Source of the DNA: Pseudopyrenochaeta lycopersici
Lineage: Eukaryota; Ascomycota; Dothideomycetes; Pleosporales; Pseudopyrenochaetaceae
Direction: 5' to 3'
Assembly: GCA_003313425.1 (NCBI GenBank)
Contig: NHZP01000030.1
Coordinates: forward strand, 1 to 64,000
Length of the DNA stretch: 64,000 nt
The notes below the pieces were generated by a model. It was not told where the DNA came from. It saw nothing but the letters and a program-made list of their open reading frames with translations, and ran no database searches. Both the position numbers and the translations under genes were made by a program. Position 1 is the stretch's first letter; every line of letters begins with the position of its first letter. Of this stretch, positions 58,095 to 64,000 are shown piece by piece.

Positions 58095-59708
58095 TCACGT
58101 GTTTTTCGTGAACTCTGAGCTCTGCCGCCACTGCTCGCCATACTGTAAGATCAAAATAGGTACAATTCCAAGGCACAAGCTCAATGCGCCTAGGCAAGTG
58201 AATCCCCAGCCATATCCAAGATAATCAGCGAGAGGCTCAGTAGTCAGCGGCAAGAAAGTACCCATAAGACATCGTGTAACGATCACTCCAGTCATGGCGG
58301 ATGCCGAATAGATTCCGCAAGCATCAACAACGTACGCAGATAGAGGTATGACAGTAAGAAGGAGGGTAAAGCCCAGTAGGGCGACTGATGCGAGGAGAAA
58401 GTACGCGGGAAGTTGAAAGTAGGCAATCCAGCCGTATCCTGTCACAGAAAGAGGTAACAGCATCGCTCCGATTATGGAGAGTGGGAGGCGGTACTCAGGT
58501 TTTCCTTTGGCATCTGATGTGCCCCGAAGCCTGATGTAAATTCTGTCGAGACTGAAATTGCATACCAAGACACTGAGCAAGGAACCAATGCCTAGTAATC
58601 GGTTAGAAATCAGTCTCGTCAACCTGTGGTACGATGCCACGCATTTGTAGTTAGAGAACAAGACTCACTAAACGAGACGAACGCAGATCCAGTCTGTGCA
58701 GGATTGAACCCATAAATATCCTGCAAGATAACCGGCAGAGAGATAGACATGACGTAAAAATAACTGAAAGCCACCGATGCATACAGTGACAGCAGCATGA
58801 GCACTTTGGAACTGAACAAAACTGTAGCGGGCCGGGCGATCGAGCCCCACAGTTTTAGTAAGTTCTCATGTCCTTTCTTTGCCTTGGTAGATATTTCGAA
58901 CTCTCCGCTCTCCTGTCGCAGTCTCGCAAGTCTCCGTCGCAGTATAGCCATTTTGTATGTCTCCCTGAAGCACGTTAGGAAAAGTACTTCGCAAAGCACA
59001 GCTAGGCCGGTGGCAATAACAAGGATCATCCTCCATCCCATCGTCTGCGCAATGGCACCGCTAATGGCAGGCCCAATAGCACCCCCAATAAGTGGGGCAA
59101 GCATGATCAAGCTCATCGCTGAACCGCGCTTCTCAGACTCGAACATATCGCCAATAATCGCCGGGTTAAGCACGTTTGAAGCCACAGCGAGGCCCGTGAG
59201 CATCCTCGCAGCGATAAACAGCTTGCTGCTTTGGCTGCTAACTGCGAGAATAGTGGCAGAGATGAACGCAATGTTACAGCCATTCATGACAGAGTAGCGA
59301 CCAAAGACTTCAGAAAGCGGAGCAATGAGTAAAGGCCCTGCCGCCTCGCCTAGTTCCCAGATGGTGACCAAAAGGGCGCTGGTTGAAGAGCTGGCATGTT
59401 TCCCATCGAGATCTTCGACAATTCTGCTAGCTACTGGGACAACGCCAATACAGGTGAATGTTCTATGCAAAGCGTTAGCCGTTACGTGATGGCATAAAAC
59501 AAATGGGTGGAGGGCATTACACAGTAAACGCCATGAGTGCTAAAAGCAACACAATGAACCATTTGAATGATGATGTCCAGTTTCGAGGGTCTGCAGGGTC
59601 GAATGGTTCGAAGTCCAGAATTACTTCATCGTGCTTGACGGTGTTCTCGGCATCATCAGCGATAGATACCACCCTGAGCAATGGCTGCTCTTCATCTGCG
59701 AAAACCAT
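58095..59708 (-). CDS. MFS drug/polyamine-type transporter (DHA1-like), about 492 aa
   Basis: Exons on the minus strand: 59708-59521, 59462-58669 and 58591-58095. Introns are 58 bp (GTAATG...CATAG) and 77 bp (GTGAGT...CTAG); both join in frame, the first giving AFTVTFTCIGVVPVASRI. The N-terminus FDPADPRNWTSSFKW is the usual lead-in of fungal DHA1 multidrug and polyamine proton antiporters. The first half has the WELGEAAGPLLIAPLSEVFGR motif (the 'GPL..SE..GR' loop) and the second half the DAKGKPEYRLP loop ('PE.RLp') after span 8. About twelve spans are expected. It likely exports a small molecule at the plasma membrane. Near the P450 gene it could export that enzyme's product, but this is inference. 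Confidence 0.88.
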
Positions 59709-60727
59709 CTCAACTCCCTTAATGCCTAGGTATCGATGATTCGGGGGGTTATTATAGCAGAAATCGGAGTTCGATCAATGAGTGAACTTTTTCTCGAATG
59801 TGGCGTATCACAGGTGGGGGAAAGCGGCGACTTGTGACTAATCGCGCCCTAGAGAATTGACTTTTGATCGGGGTACTTCGTTAGCGCGATAGCGTTGCTG
59901 CTATTCAAGTGACTCGGCTCTTCCCCGACCACCCCAATTTGGATCCTAAGCGTTACCCAACAATGTAGCACCGTGGTTTAACGAAGTTCGGGGCTTATGA
60001 GAGACTAAAACCGGCGGAGAGAGCATAGCGAGAGGACCAGGAAGAATTTGCCTTGCATCCTCCGGTGCTAGCCGAGGCTGCTTACGCTGGGCTTAATATT
60101 GGTGGGTTGAGAAGCCATCGGCTAAGTGGGGATTGGCATCAAACGAAGCCAATAATTATGTTTTGTTTGTGCAAATGCTGATCAAGAGTTATGCTGGGCG
60201 TCTTCGAGTCAGCAGATATTTCCAAGTGCATGTAGTCTCACTCTACGGAAAGGATTTAATGGAGTCAACACAGATTGGCATGCTACGATCCAGCAATCAT
60301 AGGTGACGCTGGGTTCTAAAGGCACCCTTCAGAAATGGCATTTTGCAAGAACCATGCAGCTTTGGTCTGCACGATTGTTACCAAAAGAAGGAGACCTATG
60401 ACTCGAATAGGAAAGCGTTGGACAAAACGTAGGCCGGCATGATCTATTTGATCTTTCCAGAGGGCAGTGGCGAAGGTGGTTGGAAACGCTCGCCGCGTAC
60501 TGCTTGGGGATTCGAATTTAGCATGCGACTCAACGCATTCAGGTTAGCAGGTTGCATTGTCGAGGCGGCATCGTTCACTGGGCTGCTCTGGCGGGATTTG
60601 GGAAAGTTGCTCGGGGAATAATTTCTCCGATTTTCGAACCCAGGAAGGCGCGGTGGAGGGTCGCGTTGCCCGCTAGCATTCCGATCGACCTCATATCCCA
60701 AGACTCAGATGCATTGAGGAAGCAATC
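59709..60727. other. Divergent upstream region of the MFS and EMC7 genes
   Basis: About 1 kb between outward-facing genes; no gene supported. Open frames around 60,439-60,701 on both strands are short and lack domains. Confidence 0.45.
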
Positions 60728-61550
60728 ATGAAGACGGCCATTACCACTCTGGCTTCGCTGGCTTCATTTTCCTCCGCCGCCCGACTTCTTCTCCAGGTCC
60801 CCAACACTGCCCTCGTAAACCCCTCCACCCTCCCATCCACCACTCACGCAACACTTCAGTCCTCCGGCCCACCCCTAGACGCCTACTTGACGCGCTCCAA
60901 CACGTTCAACTTCAACAACGTCAGTGCAGGCAGCTATCTCGCCATTGTGCATTGCCGGGACTATGCCTTCGAGCCCCTGCGGATAGATGTCAGCGTGGAA
61001 GAGGCTGTGGAGGGAAGCGGAGAAAAGAAGGAGGTCATTAGGGCGTGGCAGACTTTCTTGGGAAATGAATGGGACAACAAGGGTGAGAGTAGGGGAGAGG
61101 GTGGGAATGGGCTTGTGGTTGAGGCAAGGCCCGTTGGGATGAAGTACTTCTACCAGGAAAGGCAGGGCTGTAAGTTGCAAGACGAGAACGACGATGGGAA
61201 TGAATATTGACAGCAACAGTCTCGCCGCTTTCATTTTTAAAGAGCCCAATGATCCTCATGGCGCTTGTTTCGATGGCGCTCATCTTTGGCATGCCCAAGT
61301 TGATGGAGAACAGTGAGTCTCTGTAGTAATTTGCGAGGGGAACCAAGTCACTGACATGCGCATAGTGGATCCCGAGATGAAGCAGGAGTTTGAGGAAATG
61401 CAAAAAACCGGCGTCCTCGGATCTGGCTCCACAAACACCGCCCAGCAGATCCAGAACTTCGATCTAGCCTCATGGATGGCTGGCAAGACGGATTCAGCCA
61501 GCCCAAGTGCACGCGGTCAAAGTCCCGCTGGGCAAGCAAAGAGGCGGTAA
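60728..61550 (+). CDS. EMC7: ER membrane protein complex subunit 7 (EMC7 / Sop4 family), about 239 aa
   Basis: Exons 60728-61169, 61220-61312 and 61366-61550; introns of 50 and 53 bp (GTAAGT...AACAG; GTGAGT...CATAG). EMC7 is a luminal beta-sandwich subunit of the complex that inserts tail-anchored and multispan proteins into the ER membrane. Seen: a signal peptide (MKTAITTLASLASFSSA), a luminal domain with TRSNTFNFNNVSAGSYLAIVHCRDYAFEPLRI (split here only by naming), the membrane segment ILMALVSMALIFGMPKL, and the cytosolic tail MDPEMKQEFEEMQ followed by a Ser/Ala-rich end. Those blocks are the standard EMC7 landmarks. Length is normal. Likely constitutive. Confidence 0.9.
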
Positions 61551-61727
61551 GAGATATTCAAGCATGTGACATGTATGTCGAACAATGGCCCACGTGTAGA
61601 GCTAGCACACAAATGGAGTTACAAAAGGCATGGTTCGCGTCAATTATGACTAGTATACCACAATGAGCGTCTAGTTTCGGTGAAAATCCTACTATCTTTG
61701 ATTGTTTGCTTTGGCTACCATCTCAAT

Positions 61728-63878
61728 TCAGACAGCCGTAATGCCACCTTGCGCCGTAATACCTCCCTTCTCCCTCCTAGCGATCTCCTCGACATTCAAC
61801 ACCTTCCCCTCTTTCACGCTCTTCTCTAACTCCTCCCTTCTGACCCCACACTTAGCCTCGTAATTTGCCTGAGCCCTGCGACAGTTCTTTTCCCAGAAGA
61901 TGTTCTCACCCCAACAAGACATGCCTACCAACTCGGCCACTAGCACAGACACAACCAGCCCTGTTGCGGTAGCCACCAACTGTAAGCTGTTCAAGTGTGC
62001 CTTTGGAAGACAGATGATGACGATGGAGACGGCAACGCGGAACATCAGACGCGTTTCTTTGCGAAGGCGTTGATTAGGAATCTTGCGATGCGTGTGCGTG
62101 AATGCGATGATAGCGAGGCAGAAAAGCGATATGCCGAGACCCCCGCAATAGAACCATTGCAAGCCATCTGAGATATGGTCTTCGGAGCGGGGAATAAACG
62201 TCTCGAAGAGGGAATCGAGGGGTGCATCGGGGCAGTCGTGCGCGCGGACAAGGACGGCTAAGGCAGAAGCTGACAGAACGAAAGACATGATGAAAGGAAG
62301 GTGTATCGAGAACCACGTCAGCGCTGAGAAGACATGTCTTCGGATCGCGTGTGTGTGTAGATTGAATGAATCAATCTCGAAGTAGATCCAGTTAAAAACA
62401 AAGGCCTGGATTAACCCCAACACTGCTTTTCCAAAGAAAGCATTGATGCCCATCTCAACATTGCTCTGGTATAGCAAGCCTAAGACGCAGGAGCCAAAAA
62501 CCAGCGTGACGAAGGCGTTGGTACGCTCAATCCTATGTTCAATGTTGGTTCCAGGGAAGAATTCTAGGCTCTCTTTAATCTTAGTCGGTATTATCTTCGC
62601 CATTGTTGGGCCCGGTCGTTGGATAAATATCATGATGAAGTTACCAAAGAGATCAAAGGCTATGGCGACCCAGATGAGGCCTTGTTTTGCCGGTTCTTCA
62701 ACGTGGATACTGCCAATCCATAGTGCCGCAGGTATCAAGGATATGATCCCGTTCCCAATCATGCTACCGCGCACCATTGGGATGCTCCATGCATACCAAA
62801 ACATACTCAAAGTCATGAAGAGGCGTGCAGTGACGTAGAAAGCCACCAAAGGGGTGTATGTGTGCTCAAAAGCGGAGGCCATATTTGTCGTGAAGCCCAG
62901 AAGACAGGTTAGAATGAAGAGAACAGAGCAGCGGCGAAGGACGTCGTCGGAGTCGAACCAAGAAATTAGGAGACCAATATCGCCCCAGAATTTCCACCCC
63001 ATAATGAACGTAATGGCGAAGCGGAGGAGCGACTCTCCAGTAGGATGTTCGGCGGCAGTGTCGCCCGTAATAGCGATGATCCCGACGTAAAACAGATCGA
63101 TGAACAATTCGTACGAGGCTACTTCCTGCGCTTCCTTCGCGCGCCAAAGCAGGCCTTTGTGGAAGTACTGCCGCACAATCGGCTTTTGGTAAAAACGCAT
63201 CGTTTCGCCGAGTTTGCGCTCCGCGTGCCATGTCTCTTTTTCAAAAGTGGATTCACTCGATGAATGCAAAGAGTCCGATCCTTCCTTGGTGCGAAGGTGG
63301 GCTGAGTAGCCGTACTTTGAGAAGTTTGCATCAAGTTGGACGGCATGTTCGCTGACCATGTGCAATTCCTTGGACAGCGCGTCGAGTTCGCGAATGACGT
63401 GCTCAAACTCGAGGGCAAGGTCTCCATGCTCTTCTTTCAGTTGCTTATGTCGGTCTTCATGATGCGCGTGCGTATGGCGAAGAGCTTCAATCTGTTTCTG
63501 ATGTTGGCATTTACACTTCTCAGGCATCACTTCCCTGTTCAACAGTACAAGTCTCCAAAACTCACATGTTCAGGGCTCCCATGCTAGAGATTTGCATATA
63601 AAGTCAGCGGATGCAATCAATAATGTTCGTACTTCGGGAATTCGTACAATGACCAAATCAAAATCATCCTTCTCGTTAGCAGAGCTCAGTGTCTTCCGCA
63701 GATGGTTCGCCTCATCAGGAGAGCTCGCAATATGCACCTTTCTTCCATCCGGCCTCAAAAACTGCCTTACTCGTTTTCCCGTGTGGTGCAGGTGATGATG
63801 GTGATGTCCTGGTGTTGCGCCTTTCGCACTCGCAGGTGTGTCGTTACCGCCGACCAGTGTATGTGGACTGTCGGACAT
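61728..63878 (-). CDS. LtrA-like (low temperature requirement A) membrane protein, about 670 aa, with an 18-nt microexon
   Basis: Three exons on the minus strand: 63878-63648, 63583-63566 and 63491-61728. The 18-nt middle exon encodes HGSPEH and restores the family reading DFDLVI-HGSPEH-IEALRHTHAHH, which neither flanking frame gives alone. The introns are 64 bp (GTACGA...CTCTAG, branch CTGAC) and 74 bp (GTGAGT...AACAG). After a His-rich N-terminus (GHHHHHLHHTGKRVR) and a coiled-coil-like stretch, the LtrA domain follows (about 190-600) with EVASYELFIDLFYVGIIAI as its first span and about nine to ten spans in total. LtrA proteins were first linked to cold growth in Listeria; their role in fungi is unknown. 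Two short His-rich patches might bind metal, which is speculation. Confidence 0.85.
63566..63583 (-). other. 18-nt microexon of the LtrA-like gene
   Basis: Flanked by CTCTAG on its 5' side and GTGAGT on its 3' side (minus strand). Length is a multiple of three and its six residues, HGSPEH, complete a motif seen across fungal LtrA-like proteins. Direct splicing of the two large exons without it would also keep frame, so exon skipping is conceivable. Confidence 0.7.
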
Positions 63879-64000
63879 CTTGTGCTCTCAATTTACGACA
63901 ACCACAAAAAGGGGAAGCAAAAGCTCAACACAAACTTCAGTCATGGGAGTCTGGCGATATATATTTCACCTACACCGCGTAGCTGTCGCATGGACCCCGC

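Overview
This window reads as a filamentous ascomycete chromosome, most likely a Dothideomycete of the Pleosporales type. The evidence is the gene style: short 46-100 bp introns with CTAAC/CTGAC branch points, a fungal plasma-membrane H+-ATPase, a LtrA-like protein and an EMC7 homologue. It also shows a sharp split between an AT-rich, transposon-filled compartment (about 1-13,170) and gene-rich DNA of balanced composition. The lineage is inferred from style, not proven.

Layout. (1) 1-13,170: AT-rich block of nested mobile elements. A minus-strand Ty3/Gypsy relic (gag zinc knuckle near 8,980, protease-end near 6,100, RT start near 5,570) shows the damage expected from repeat-induced point mutation (RIP). 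A 4.9-kb hAT element (583-5511) carries an almost open transposase. Two smaller hAT-type elements lie one inside the other at 7091-7994. (2) 13,170-16,550: transition zone without an intact gene; one short-chain dehydrogenase scrap. (3) 16,557-30,108: housekeeping-like genes: a multispan membrane protein (-), eIF2D/Tma64 (+), a THEM6-like thioesterase (+), a conserved unknown (+), and a 1,459-aa PARP-domain protein (+). (4) 31,080-41,640: a decayed homoserine-pathway locus: aspartate kinase pseudogene (-), homoserine O-acetyltransferase pseudogene (-), intact nitrilase (+), intact O-acetylhomoserine sulfhydrylase (+), aldehyde dehydrogenase pseudogene (+). A hAT-type MITE with a perfect 8-bp target duplication splits the kinase. 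(5) 42,686-43,282: a second MITE. (6) 44,255-63,878: PMA1-type H+-ATPase (-), F-box-like protein (+), secreted S41-type protein (+), cytochrome P450 (+), MFS transporter (-), EMC7 (+), LtrA-like protein (-).

How the genes work together. The most interesting set is region 4. Aspartate kinase, homoserine O-acetyltransferase and O-acetylhomoserine sulfhydrylase would carry aspartate to O-acetylhomoserine and then replace the acetyl group. The same three activities occur together as FUB3, FUB5 and FUB7 in the Fusarium fusaric acid cluster. Here the two supply enzymes are dead while the PLP enzyme and a nitrilase with a complete E-K-C triad are open. This suggests a partly dismantled amino-acid or nitrile metabolism cluster. 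The S41-P450-MFS group further right could be a separate small accessory group, but nothing in the sequence proves a link.

All splice models were read by eye from frame continuity and splice signals; no alignment or expression data were used.
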